Shown piece by piece: positions 35,463 through 43,695 of a stretch of 64,000 nt of DNA. The stretch lies in NCBI RefSeq assembly GCF_017165765.1, contig NZ_JAFGZD010000020.1, forward strand, positions 36,832-100,831, read 5' to 3'. The DNA comes from Pseudomonas capsici (GTDB lineage: Bacteria > Pseudomonadota > Gammaproteobacteria > Pseudomonadales > Pseudomonadaceae). The position numbers and the translations under genes are program-made. The notes beneath the pieces are model-generated. The model saw nothing but the letters and a program-made list of their open reading frames with translations. It searched no databases and had not been told where the DNA came from. Position 1 is the stretch's first letter. Each line of letters opens with the position of its first letter.

Positions 35463-36479
35463 TTACAAGGCGATCACCCGCCCCTCCTGTGCACTCAAGC
35501 GTGCGGCGTCCAGCACGACGGCAGTCGCGACAGCATCGTTCGCATCCACGGGATTGCGCCCCTGTGCGTCGATGGAATCCTGCAACTGTCGGTAGAACTC
35601 CAGCCAGCATCCCTGCTCAGAGGGAACCCGCTCCCGGTGGTCGCCATGTTCGAACCAGCCCCAGCGCCTGTGCTCCTCGACACCCCAGCGTTCGCCTTCA
35701 GACCTGGGCGTCAGCCCCGCCAGAGCGGCCTCTTCCTGACCATCCAGACCTTCGACACTGTAGCAACCCTGGGTGCCGCTGACCCTGAAACGCGGCCTCG
35801 GAGTGTTTTGCAGACAACTGCCGGTCAGATGCGAGACGACACCGCTGGCATGGGTCAGGGAAATGAAGAAGGCGTGATCCGGCGCATCCGGCGCACTGAA
35901 CTGCAGTTCGGCATACACACGGCTGACCGGGCCGAACAGCACCAGGGCCTGGTCCACCAGATGACTGCCAAGATCACGCAACAGACCACCACCGCTGGTC
36001 TTGCCCACCGACCTTGGAGAATAGCGTTCGATGCTGGATTCAAAACGGTTGATGGTGCCAAGCACATCGTTGTCGATCAGCTTGCGCACGGTCAGGAAGT
36101 CCGAATCCCAGCGCCGGTTCTGATAGACGCTGAGCTGCACGCCGCGCCGCTTCGCCGCGTCGACAAACTCACGGGCCTGGGCGGCATTGTCGGAAAAGGG
36201 TTTGTCACTGACCACGTTCACACCCAGCTCGATGGCTTCGAGTATCAGGGCACGACGCGAAGCCAGCGGTGTGGAGATCACCACGGCATCGACCCCGGCC
36301 GCGACCAGGTCGGCCAGGGTGTCGAACGTCGCGACATCGGGGTGGTCGTTGGCCACTTCCTGCCGTCGCTCGGGTGAACGGGTCACGACCCCCACAAAGG
36401 TTGCATCGGGCAAACTTGAAAGCAGCGTCGCATGAAAGTAGCGCCCGCCCTTTCCGTAGCCTACCAATCCTATTCGCAT
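35463..36479 (-). CDS. Gfo/Idh/MocA oxidoreductase, IolW-like scyllo-inositol dehydrogenase
   Basis: A 338-residue NAD(P)-dependent dehydrogenase. The Rossmann start RIGLVGYGKGGRYFHATLL and the segment LSVYQNRRWDSDFLTVRKLI closely resemble B. subtilis IolW, the NADP-linked scyllo-inositol dehydrogenase. GGLLRDLGSHLVDQALVLFG contains the catalytic Asp-His pair, and VSDKPFS holds the conserved Lys. AGGAG precedes the ATG. It follows iolG in the same operon, which supports interconversion of scyllo-inosose and scyllo-inositol. Assignment by resemblance, not proof. Confidence 0.75.
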   Translation of the reverse strand: MRIGLVGYGKGGRYFHATLLSSLPDATFVGVVTRSPERRQEVANDHPDVATFDTLADLVAAGVDAVVISTPLASRRALILEAIELGVNVVSDKPFSDNAAQAREFVDAAKRRGVQLSVYQNRRWDSDFLTVRKLIDNDVLGTINRFESSIERYSPRSVGKTSGGGLLRDLGSHLVDQALVLFGPVSRVYAELQFSAPDAPDHAFFISLTHASGVVSHLTGSCLQNTPRPRFRVSGTQGCYSVEGLDGQEEAALAGLTPRSEGERWGVEEHRRWGWFEHGDHRERVPSEQGCWLEFYRQLQDSIDAQGRNPVDANDAVATAVVLDAARLSAQEGRVIAL

Positions 36480-36517
36480 GAAGTCCTCCTGCTGTTGCTA
36501 TCGCCAGCAACTCTTTT

Positions 36518-37528
36518 TCAGCCGTAGAACCCGGGACGACTGGCCAGACTCACCGGCACGATCGCACCACTGCGTTGCGCCTCGACGCAAGCGTCGGCGG
36601 TTACCGCAGCTGCGTAGCCATCCCAGGCTGAAGGACCACCGACTTTACCGGCATTCACACCATCGATGAAAGCCTGCAATTCGACATCATAGGCCGCGAT
36701 AAAACGGTCCTTCCAGTCCATCAGGATGGCATTCGACAGCTTGGCCTCGCTGCGCAACTGCACTTGCGAAGGTTCGGGCAGTCTGGCAATACCGGTCTCG
36801 CCAACCACTTCGCACTGGATGTCATAACCGTACTGGCAATTGACGAAGACCTCGACGTCGATGCGGGTTCCCCTGGCGGTTTCCAGCAGGACGATCTGCG
36901 GGTCCCGGAGGTGCGCCAGCGCTTTGGAGGATTTGCGCGGGAAGACCACCTGCACCGAAATGTAGTCATCGTCGAGCAACCAGCGCAGTACATCGATCTC
37001 GTGGATCAAAGTGTCGGTGATTGCCATGTCGGTCTTGTAGTTCTCGCCCACGGTCGGGTTGCGGTGAGCGCAGTGCAGCATCAAGGGTTCACCGATCCTG
37101 CCGCTGTCGATCACCGCCTTCAGGGCACGATAGCCTTCGTCATAAGGCCGCATGAATCCCACTTGCACCAGACGCTTGCCGTGGGCGACTTCGGCATCGA
37201 CGATGCGACGGCAGCCCTCGGCCGTAACCGCCAGAGGCTTCTCGCAGAACACCGGCTTGCCGGCGGCAATCGCTGCCAGCACGAACTCTTCATGGGTCGG
37301 CCCCCAGGAAGTCACCAGCACTGCTTCCACATCCGGTGCGGCAATCAGGGCGTGACCGTCGGCATAGACTTCAGCCGTGATATCCAGCTCACGAACCACA
37401 TTGGCCGCCTGTTCGAGATTGATGTCGGTGACGGCCACCACCTGACTGCCGAGCAGGGTCTTGCTGCAGCGCCGGATATGATCGCGGCCGATTGCGCCAG
37501 TACCGATTACGCCTAATTTCAAAGCCAT
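36518..37528 (-). CDS. iolG: myo-inositol 2-dehydrogenase
   Basis: Oxidises myo-inositol to 2-keto-myo-inositol (scyllo-inosose) with NAD+. 336 residues, standard length. LKLGVIGTGAIGRDHIRRC is the NAD motif, VFCEKPLAV supplies the catalytic Lys, and DTLIHEIDVLRWLL the Asp/His of the active site. I chose the ATG at 37528 with GGAG 8 bases upstream; the reading from 37570 lacks a site. First step of the pathway, located between iolD and the IolW-like gene. Confidence 0.92.
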   Translation of the reverse strand: MALKLGVIGTGAIGRDHIRRCSKTLLGSQVVAVTDINLEQAANVVRELDITAEVYADGHALIAAPDVEAVLVTSWGPTHEEFVLAAIAAGKPVFCEKPLAVTAEGCRRIVDAEVAHGKRLVQVGFMRPYDEGYRALKAVIDSGRIGEPLMLHCAHRNPTVGENYKTDMAITDTLIHEIDVLRWLLDDDYISVQVVFPRKSSKALAHLRDPQIVLLETARGTRIDVEVFVNCQYGYDIQCEVVGETGIARLPEPSQVQLRSEAKLSNAILMDWKDRFIAAYDVELQAFIDGVNAGKVGGPSAWDGYAAAVTADACVEAQRSGAIVPVSLASRPGFYG

Positions 37529-37570
37529 TGCAGTGCTCCTGTTGAATTCATTCCGAATGAATAACCGCAA

Positions 37571-39508
37571 TCAATATTGACGGGCCTTGGCCAGTTCCTT
37601 GTTGAGCTTTTCGTACACCTGGGCCGTGGTGCCGGTGGTGGAGACCTCGGCGACCCCCACCCGCCACCAGGACAGGTAGTTGTGGATCATGGTCTTGGGC
37701 AGGACCTTGATATCGATGAGCGTCGAAACCGTTTGCCGTTGCGCATCTGCCAGAGCCTCGCGCAGTTGCTCAAGGGTGTTGACCCTGTAGGTCTTGCAGC
37801 CATAGGCCGCTGCACTCATGGCGAAGTCCACCGGCACGAAGTCGCCGTCGAGCAGGCCGGTTTCCGGGTTGCGGAAACGGAACTCGGTGCCGAAGCTGTT
37901 CATGCCGTTGCCCATCTGCAGGTTGTTGATGCAACCGAAGGTCATGTTATCCAGCAGCACGACATTGATCTTGCGTCGCTCCTGAACCGAAGTTGCCAGT
38001 TCCGAATGCAACATCATGTAGGAGCCATCCCCCACCAGCGCGAAGACTTCCCGCTGCGGCGCAGCCAGCTTGACGCCCAGTGCGGCATTGACCTCGTAGC
38101 CCATGCAGGAATAGCCATACTCGACGTGATAGGTATCGACGCCGGTACTGCGCCAGGCACGCTGCAGGTCGCCCGGCAGACTGCCAGCGGCGGCGACGAT
38201 GACTGCGTCCTGTGGCAGGCTCTGGTTGAGCACACCCAGCACAGCGCTCTGGGTCAGGCAGGAACCGGTCAGCTCGATGAATTCGCGCAATACGGCCGGG
38301 TCCATGTGGTCATTGATTTCCGGAGTGAAATCGATGGCCTGGTATTCGGCGGCATAAATGCGATCGACTTCGGCATCCAGTTCCTGCTTCGCACGCCCGG
38401 GGGCGTCTCCCCAGGCTGCGCGATAGTCGCTGGCCTGCAAATCCCGAAGCAATGCCTGCAAGGCTTCCCGGGCATCGGCCAGCACCTGCACACCGTCAAG
38501 TTTCTGCACGTCGAAGGCACCGACGTTGAGGTTGAGAAACTGCACGTCCGGATTCTGGAACAACCATTTCGAGGCGGTGGTGAAGTCGCTGTAGCGGGTG
38601 CCGACGCCAATGATCAGGTCAGCCTCTTTGGCCAACTGGTTGGCCGCCAGCGTGCCGGTCTCACCAATGCCGCCCATGTTCAGGGGGTGAGCAGAAACAA
38701 TGGCGCTCTTGCCGGCCTGGGTTTCCGCAAAAGGAATCTCGAAGCGTTCCGCAAAGTCCTGCAAGGCCTGGGCGGCACCGGAATAACGCACCCCGCCACC
38801 ACAGATCAGCAACGGCTTGCGCTTGCCCTTGAGCAACGCCAGCGCGTCATCGAGCATCGCGCGGCTTGGCGGGCGACGGTCGATACGATGCACACGCTTC
38901 TGCAGAAAACTGTCGGGGTAATCGTAGGCTTCGGCCTGCACGTCCTGAGGCAGGGCCAGGGTCACGGCACCGGTTTCGGCCGGATCGGTCAGCACCCGCA
39001 TGGCGCTGAGCGCAGCACTCATCAGTTGTTCGGGACGGTTGATACGGTCCCAGTATTTGCTGACGGCCTTGAAGGCATCGTTGGTGCTGATGCTCAGGTC
39101 GTGGAATTGCTCGATCTGTTGCAGTACCGGGTCGGGCTGGCGACTGGCGTAGACATCGCCGGGCAGCAACAGCAAGGGAATCCGGTTGGCCGAAGCGGTG
39201 GCGGCAGCAGTCAGCATGTTGGCGGCACCGGGCCCGACCGACGAGGTGCAGGCGTAGATCCTGCGCCGCAGATGCTGCTTGGCAAAACCGATGGCGGCGT
39301 GACACATGCCCTGCTCGTTACGCCCCTGATGAACCACCAGATCGCCACTGTCCTGCTCCAGCGCCTGACCGATTCCCAGCACGTTGCCATGGCCGAAGAT
39401 GGTGAACACTCCGGCGACGAACTTGCTCTGTACGCCATCGACTTCGACGTACTGGTTATCCAGAAACTTCACCAAGGCCTGGGCCATGGTCAATCGGGTT
39501 GTACTCAT
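37571..39508 (-). CDS. iolD: 3D-(3,5/4)-trihydroxycyclohexane-1,2-dione hydrolase
   Basis: Thiamine-diphosphate enzyme that opens the inositol ring to 5-deoxy-glucuronate, third step of catabolism. The 645 residues show the N-terminal Pyr domain (GHGNVLGIGQALEQ; the active-site Glu in RNEQGMCHAAIGFAK), a central domain, and the C-terminal PP domain with the ThDP motif GDGSYMMLHSELATSVQERRKINVVLLDN. The segment TFGCINNLQMGNGMNSFGTEFR is IolD-specific. Its neighbours iolI (upstream) and iolG (downstream) are within 45 bp. Confidence 0.95.
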   Translation of the reverse strand: MSTTRLTMAQALVKFLDNQYVEVDGVQSKFVAGVFTIFGHGNVLGIGQALEQDSGDLVVHQGRNEQGMCHAAIGFAKQHLRRRIYACTSSVGPGAANMLTAAATASANRIPLLLLPGDVYASRQPDPVLQQIEQFHDLSISTNDAFKAVSKYWDRINRPEQLMSAALSAMRVLTDPAETGAVTLALPQDVQAEAYDYPDSFLQKRVHRIDRRPPSRAMLDDALALLKGKRKPLLICGGGVRYSGAAQALQDFAERFEIPFAETQAGKSAIVSAHPLNMGGIGETGTLAANQLAKEADLIIGVGTRYSDFTTASKWLFQNPDVQFLNLNVGAFDVQKLDGVQVLADAREALQALLRDLQASDYRAAWGDAPGRAKQELDAEVDRIYAAEYQAIDFTPEINDHMDPAVLREFIELTGSCLTQSAVLGVLNQSLPQDAVIVAAAGSLPGDLQRAWRSTGVDTYHVEYGYSCMGYEVNAALGVKLAAPQREVFALVGDGSYMMLHSELATSVQERRKINVVLLDNMTFGCINNLQMGNGMNSFGTEFRFRNPETGLLDGDFVPVDFAMSAAAYGCKTYRVNTLEQLREALADAQRQTVSTLIDIKVLPKTMIHNYLSWWRVGVAEVSTTGTTAQVYEKLNKELAKARQY

Positions 39509-39530
39509 GCTTGCACCTTGTTCTTGTGAT

Positions 39531-40358
39531 TTATCCGCGAAGGCAGCATTGGGACAAATGACTCATGCTCTGCTCGATTGCCTCGGGAATGTTGTCCAGA
39601 GCATGCACGCTTTCGGCAAACGGCTCGAAGGACAGATGCCCGTTGTAGCCACTGGCCAATAACCGTTCGATCTGACTGGCATTCCCCAGAATGTCCGCCT
39701 TGCCCACCAGCACCCGATGTCCGTCGCGAATGCTGTTGAGGGGAGCCTGGGTATCTTCGACGCCGGAGATATGCACCAGCCCGGTGAGTTCGGGGAACAG
39801 CTCAACCTCACCCGCCAGATGGTGGTGGAAGGTGTCATGCACCAGTCGATACACATCCAGCCCGCCAACTCCTCTGATCGCATCCACCGCCTGACGCTTG
39901 AAGCGCAGCGCACATTCCTCGAAACCCAGCGGCTCGACGAAACCGAGAATCCCGTGCTCACGCAGAATCGGCGCCAGTTCGGTCAAGGCCGTGCGCAGCC
40001 CCGTGGCACGCTGCCCGGCACTGCGCGTATCGGAACGATCGTTGAGCGGGCACATCACCAGCGCTTCGGCACCACAATCGCGGGCATATTGCGCCAGCTT
40101 CGTGGCCTGGGCCCGACGCTCGTCATTCCACACATCGAACGGATACAAGGCATTGATCGACAACACCCGAACGCCTCTGGAAGTGCATAGTTCACGGACG
40201 GTCTGCGGCGGCGTACCGTCTTCGATCTCGATTCCCTTGAGGTCGTTGCGAATTTCGATGGCATCGGCTCCCAGCTTCACTGCCAGATCAACGAAGTCCG
40301 GCAGGGACAGGCGTGGGGCGACCATACGATTGAGGGCAAAGCGCAGCGGTTGGCTCAT
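39531..40358 (-). CDS. iolI: IolI-like inosose isomerase (TIM barrel)
   Basis: A 275-residue sugar-phosphate isomerase/epimerase-type barrel. IolI in Bacillus interconverts inosose isomers, widening the substrate range. Metal-binding positions fit ILGFVEPLGFEECALR (Glu), LVHDTFHHHLAG (Asp/His), GLVHISGVED (His) and LSFEPFAESVH (Glu). The length equals IolI. GGAG stands 10 bases before the ATG at 40358; the six-codon extension to 40376 has no site. It is distinct from the IolE dehydratase encoded at 42750-43649. Confidence 0.78.
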   Translation of the reverse strand: MSQPLRFALNRMVAPRLSLPDFVDLAVKLGADAIEIRNDLKGIEIEDGTPPQTVRELCTSRGVRVLSINALYPFDVWNDERRAQATKLAQYARDCGAEALVMCPLNDRSDTRSAGQRATGLRTALTELAPILREHGILGFVEPLGFEECALRFKRQAVDAIRGVGGLDVYRLVHDTFHHHLAGEVELFPELTGLVHISGVEDTQAPLNSIRDGHRVLVGKADILGNASQIERLLASGYNGHLSFEPFAESVHALDNIPEAIEQSMSHLSQCCLRG

Positions 40359-40397
40359 TGTTATTGTTCTCCACAATCCATTGTTTGAAGGTGACTG

Positions 40398-41900
40398 TTA
40401 CTTGGCGGTTGGCATGCTGAACTCGGGACCTTTGGCGATGCTGTCCGGCCAGCGTTGCATGACACTCTTGTAGCGGCTGTAGAAACGCAGGCCCTCTTCG
40501 CCATAGGCATGGTGATCGCCGAACAGCGAACGCTTCCAGCCACCGAATGAATGCCAGGCCATGGGCACCGGAATCGGCACGTTGATACCGACCATGCCGA
40601 CCTTGATCGACCGGGCAAAGGCACGGGCCACGCCACCGTCGCTGGTGAAGCAGGACACACCGTTGCCGAACTCATGGGCATTGATCAGCGCCACGGCGCT
40701 GGCGAAATCCGGCACATGGACGATGCCCAGCACCGGTCCGAAGATTTCTTCCTTGTAGATCTGCATCTCGGGGGTGACGTTATCGAACAGCGTCGCTCCG
40801 ACGAAGAAGCCCTGCTCGGCACCCGGCACCGTGAAGTTGCGACCGTCGACCACCAGCTTCGCACCTTCCTTGACGCCTTGATCGATATAGCCCTGCACCT
40901 TGGCCTTGTGCACAGCAGTGACCAGCGGCCCCATGTCCGAGTCGGCCTGCATGCCATCGCCAACCTTGAGCTGGTCGATGCGTGGCAGCAGCTTTTCGAT
41001 CAGTTGCTGGCCGACATCGCCCACTACCACAGCAATGGAAATCGCCATGCAGCGTTCGCCCGCCGAACCATAGGCTGCACCGATCAAGGCATCGGCAGCC
41101 TGATCCAGATCGGCATCGGGCATGACGATCATATGGTTCTTGGCACCGCCCAATGCCTGTACACGCTTGCCGTGGGCTGTGCCTTGCCGGTGGATGTATT
41201 CGGCAATCGGCGTCGAACCGACAAAGGAAATCGCTTCGATGCCCGGATGTTGCAGCAGGCCGTCCACAGCCACCTTGTCGCCCTGCACGACACTGAAGAC
41301 GCCGTCCGGCAGCCCGGCTTCCTTCAACAGACGCGCCATAAGCAGGCTCGCCGAAGGGTCACGCTCCGAAGGTTTGAGGATGAAGCAGTTGCCGGTGACC
41401 AGTGCCAGGGGAATCATCCACAGCGGCACCATCACCGGGAAGTTGAACGGCGTAACGCCGGCACACACGCCCAGTGGCTGACGCAGGTTCCAGTTGTCGA
41501 TGCCGCCACCGATGTTGTCGCTGTAATCGCTTTTCAGCAGGCTCGGCGCACCGCAGGCGAACTCGACGATTTCAATGCCACGCACCACCTCGCCACGGGC
41601 ATCGGACAGCACCTTGCCGTGTTCACGACAAATGATCTGCGCCAGTTCTTCGTGATGCCTGTCCAGCAGTTCCTTGAACTTGAACATGACCCGCGCACGC
41701 CGCAGGGACGACTGATCCGCCCAGGCGGGAAACGCTGCCTGGGCCGAAGCGACCGCTTCGTCGATAGTCTTGAGGCTGGCCAGGGCAACCCGCGCCTGGA
41801 CCTTGCCGGTGACCGGGTTGAACACATCGCTGTAACGCTCGCCATCACCGTTATTCAACTGGCCGTTTATGTAATGGCCGATAACCGGGGACTCGCTCAT
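40398..41900 (-). CDS. iolA: Methylmalonate-semialdehyde / malonate-semialdehyde dehydrogenase (CoA-acylating)
   Basis: Converts malonic semialdehyde from the last aldolase step to acetyl-CoA and CO2; related MmsA acts in valine breakdown. 500 residues, normal length. NFPVMVPLWMIPLALVTGNCFILKPSERDPSA (cofactor site), AISFVGSTPIAEYIH, LGGAKNHMIVMPDADLDQAADALIGAAYGSAGERCMAIS with the catalytic Cys, and EIFGPVLGIV are the family motifs. It lies within the iol operon, which favours the inositol role. Confidence 0.93.
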   Translation of the reverse strand: MSESPVIGHYINGQLNNGDGERYSDVFNPVTGKVQARVALASLKTIDEAVASAQAAFPAWADQSSLRRARVMFKFKELLDRHHEELAQIICREHGKVLSDARGEVVRGIEIVEFACGAPSLLKSDYSDNIGGGIDNWNLRQPLGVCAGVTPFNFPVMVPLWMIPLALVTGNCFILKPSERDPSASLLMARLLKEAGLPDGVFSVVQGDKVAVDGLLQHPGIEAISFVGSTPIAEYIHRQGTAHGKRVQALGGAKNHMIVMPDADLDQAADALIGAAYGSAGERCMAISIAVVVGDVGQQLIEKLLPRIDQLKVGDGMQADSDMGPLVTAVHKAKVQGYIDQGVKEGAKLVVDGRNFTVPGAEQGFFVGATLFDNVTPEMQIYKEEIFGPVLGIVHVPDFASAVALINAHEFGNGVSCFTSDGGVARAFARSIKVGMVGINVPIPVPMAWHSFGGWKRSLFGDHHAYGEEGLRFYSRYKSVMQRWPDSIAKGPEFSMPTAK

Positions 41901-41925
41901 CTGACTGACTCCAAATCGAAAGAGG

Positions 41926-42735
41926 TTAAAGATCCAGCAACCAGCTGTGCTGCGGGTCGTTATTGAACTGCCAGGCGCGCTTGGGACCCGCCATCACGTT
42001 CAGGTAATAAGACTCGTAGCCGTAGGGCACGCTGACCGGGTGATAGCCTTTGGGTACGGTCACCAGATCGTTGTTTTCCACGGCCATGGCCTGATCGATG
42101 CTGCGATCGTCGGTGTACACCCGCTGAAAGACGAAACCCTGAGGCGGGTTGACCTGGTGGTAATAGGTTTCTTCGAGATAGCTCTCGTGGGGCAGGTTAT
42201 CCATATCGTGCTTGTGGGGCGGGTAGCTGGAGGAATGCCCCGATGGCGTGCGCACTTCCACCACCAGCAACGAATGGGCCTGCTCGGTATCCGGCAGGAT
42301 GTCGCAGATATAACGGGTATTGGCGTCTTTGCCGCGCACACTGCGCTTCATGCTGTCCGGCGTGATAAGACGTGCCGGGGCGTGTCTGGAACTGTCGCCG
42401 GGAGCCTTGCACACCGCCAGTTGCGCAGGCCCAAGAGCCGTGAAATGTGCCTGGCTGTGGGGCGGCAGGTACACGGCGAACGGCGACTTGTCTTCAAAGA
42501 CCGAGTGCCGGTCACCGATATTTTCCCAACTGAACGCGCCCTGCCCCAATGCCTCACCGCTCACACTGGCATGGCCAGTGAGCAGTACCACACACAATTC
42601 GTTGTCTTCGGCATTGAGGGACAGACGCTCACCGGTTTCCAGGCGATAGGCGGCGAAGCCTACATATTCCAGAACACCGTCTTGCAACTCGACGATGTCG
42701 CGCCCCTGAGCCTTGCTTTTAGTCAACAGATTCAT
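41926..42735 (-). CDS. iolB: 5-deoxy-glucuronate isomerase
   Basis: Isomerises 5-deoxy-glucuronate to 5-dehydro-2-deoxy-gluconate. The 269-residue double-cupin protein carries the metal-binding pattern SSYPPHKHDMDNLPHESYLEETYYHQVNPPQGFVFQRVYTDD and the end YGYESYYLNVMAGPKRAWQFNNDPQHSWL, diagnostic for IolB. It sits between iolA and iolE with spacings of 14-25 bp. Confidence 0.95.
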   Translation of the reverse strand: MNLLTKSKAQGRDIVELQDGVLEYVGFAAYRLETGERLSLNAEDNELCVVLLTGHASVSGEALGQGAFSWENIGDRHSVFEDKSPFAVYLPPHSQAHFTALGPAQLAVCKAPGDSSRHAPARLITPDSMKRSVRGKDANTRYICDILPDTEQAHSLLVVEVRTPSGHSSSYPPHKHDMDNLPHESYLEETYYHQVNPPQGFVFQRVYTDDRSIDQAMAVENNDLVTVPKGYHPVSVPYGYESYYLNVMAGPKRAWQFNNDPQHSWLLDL

Positions 42736-42749
42736 TGTTCAGTCCTCCG

Positions 42750-43649
42750 TTATCGAGCATCCATCAAGAGTTGGCGCAGCGTGTCATAGCCTTTTTTGGC
42801 ATAGACATAACTGGGCGCGACGGCAGGGTCCTGTTCGGCTTCGACGACCAGCCAGCCCTGATAACCGGCCTGCAGCAGCACCTTGAGCAGCGCCGAAAAA
42901 TCGATATCGCCATCGCCGGGCACGGTAAAGGTGCCGTTGACGATGCAATCAGGGAAACTCCAGAGATTGTTGCGCGCCAGTTGCACGACCGGCTTGCGCA
43001 CATCCTTGAAATGCACATGACAGACGCGGTCGATGTGCTTGCCCAGCACCTGCAAGGGTTCGCCACCGCCCATGTAACAGTGGCCCGAATCGAACAGCAG
43101 GCCGACTTCGGGGCCAGTCAGCTCCATCAGGCGATCAATGTCCTGGGGCGACTCGACGTAGGCGCCCATGTGATGGTGATAGGCAAGACGCACGCCCTGA
43201 GAGAGCGTGAAGCGCGCCAGCTCGGTGAGTTTGTCGGCATATTCGCGCCAGGCGGCATCGGTGTGAAAACGGGGTCGCTCGACCAGAGGAATACGCTGCC
43301 CCTGAATGGAGTCGGCCACCTCGCCATACACCAGCACCGAAGCACCGTTCTGCGCCAGCAGTTGTACATGAGAAGCGATGGCTTCGATTTCCTCGGCCAC
43401 CGAACGGCGTGCCAGACGGCTGGAATACCAGCCCGAAACCAGCGCCAGCCCATAAGGACGCAGCACATCGCCGACACCTTTGGCGTCCTTGGGAAACTTG
43501 CCGTTGAGCTCAAAACCTTCGTAGCCGATTTCCTTGCCTTCACTCAGAGCAGTACTCAGCGGCGTTTCACCGCCCAGCGCCGGCAGGTCGTCGTTGCTCC
43601 AGGAAATCGGATTGATGCCGATGCGGATGTTGGATGCGGAAACAGGCAT
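42750..43649 (-). CDS. iolE: myo-inosose-2 dehydratase
   Basis: Dehydrates scyllo-inosose to 3D-trihydroxycyclohexane-1,2-dione, second step. TIM-barrel metalloenzyme of 299 residues: NIRIGINPISWSNDDLPALGGETPLSTALSEGKEIGYEGFELNGKFP at the start, LAYHHHMGAYVESPQDIDRLM, VGLLFDSGHCYMGGG and GWLVVEAEQDPAVAPSYVYAKKGYDTLR at the end are IolE hallmarks. AAAAGG precedes the ATG at 43649. Confidence 0.94.
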   Translation of the reverse strand: MPVSASNIRIGINPISWSNDDLPALGGETPLSTALSEGKEIGYEGFELNGKFPKDAKGVGDVLRPYGLALVSGWYSSRLARRSVAEEIEAIASHVQLLAQNGASVLVYGEVADSIQGQRIPLVERPRFHTDAAWREYADKLTELARFTLSQGVRLAYHHHMGAYVESPQDIDRLMELTGPEVGLLFDSGHCYMGGGEPLQVLGKHIDRVCHVHFKDVRKPVVQLARNNLWSFPDCIVNGTFTVPGDGDIDFSALLKVLLQAGYQGWLVVEAEQDPAVAPSYVYAKKGYDTLRQLLMDAR

Positions 43650-43695
43650 GGCTGCACCTTTTCTTGTTGTTATCACTGCGTCAATGACGATGGGG

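Noticed and set aside
37577..39529. 650-codon open frame on the plus strand
   Set aside because: Antisense shadow of iolD, whose thiamine-diphosphate motif is intact.
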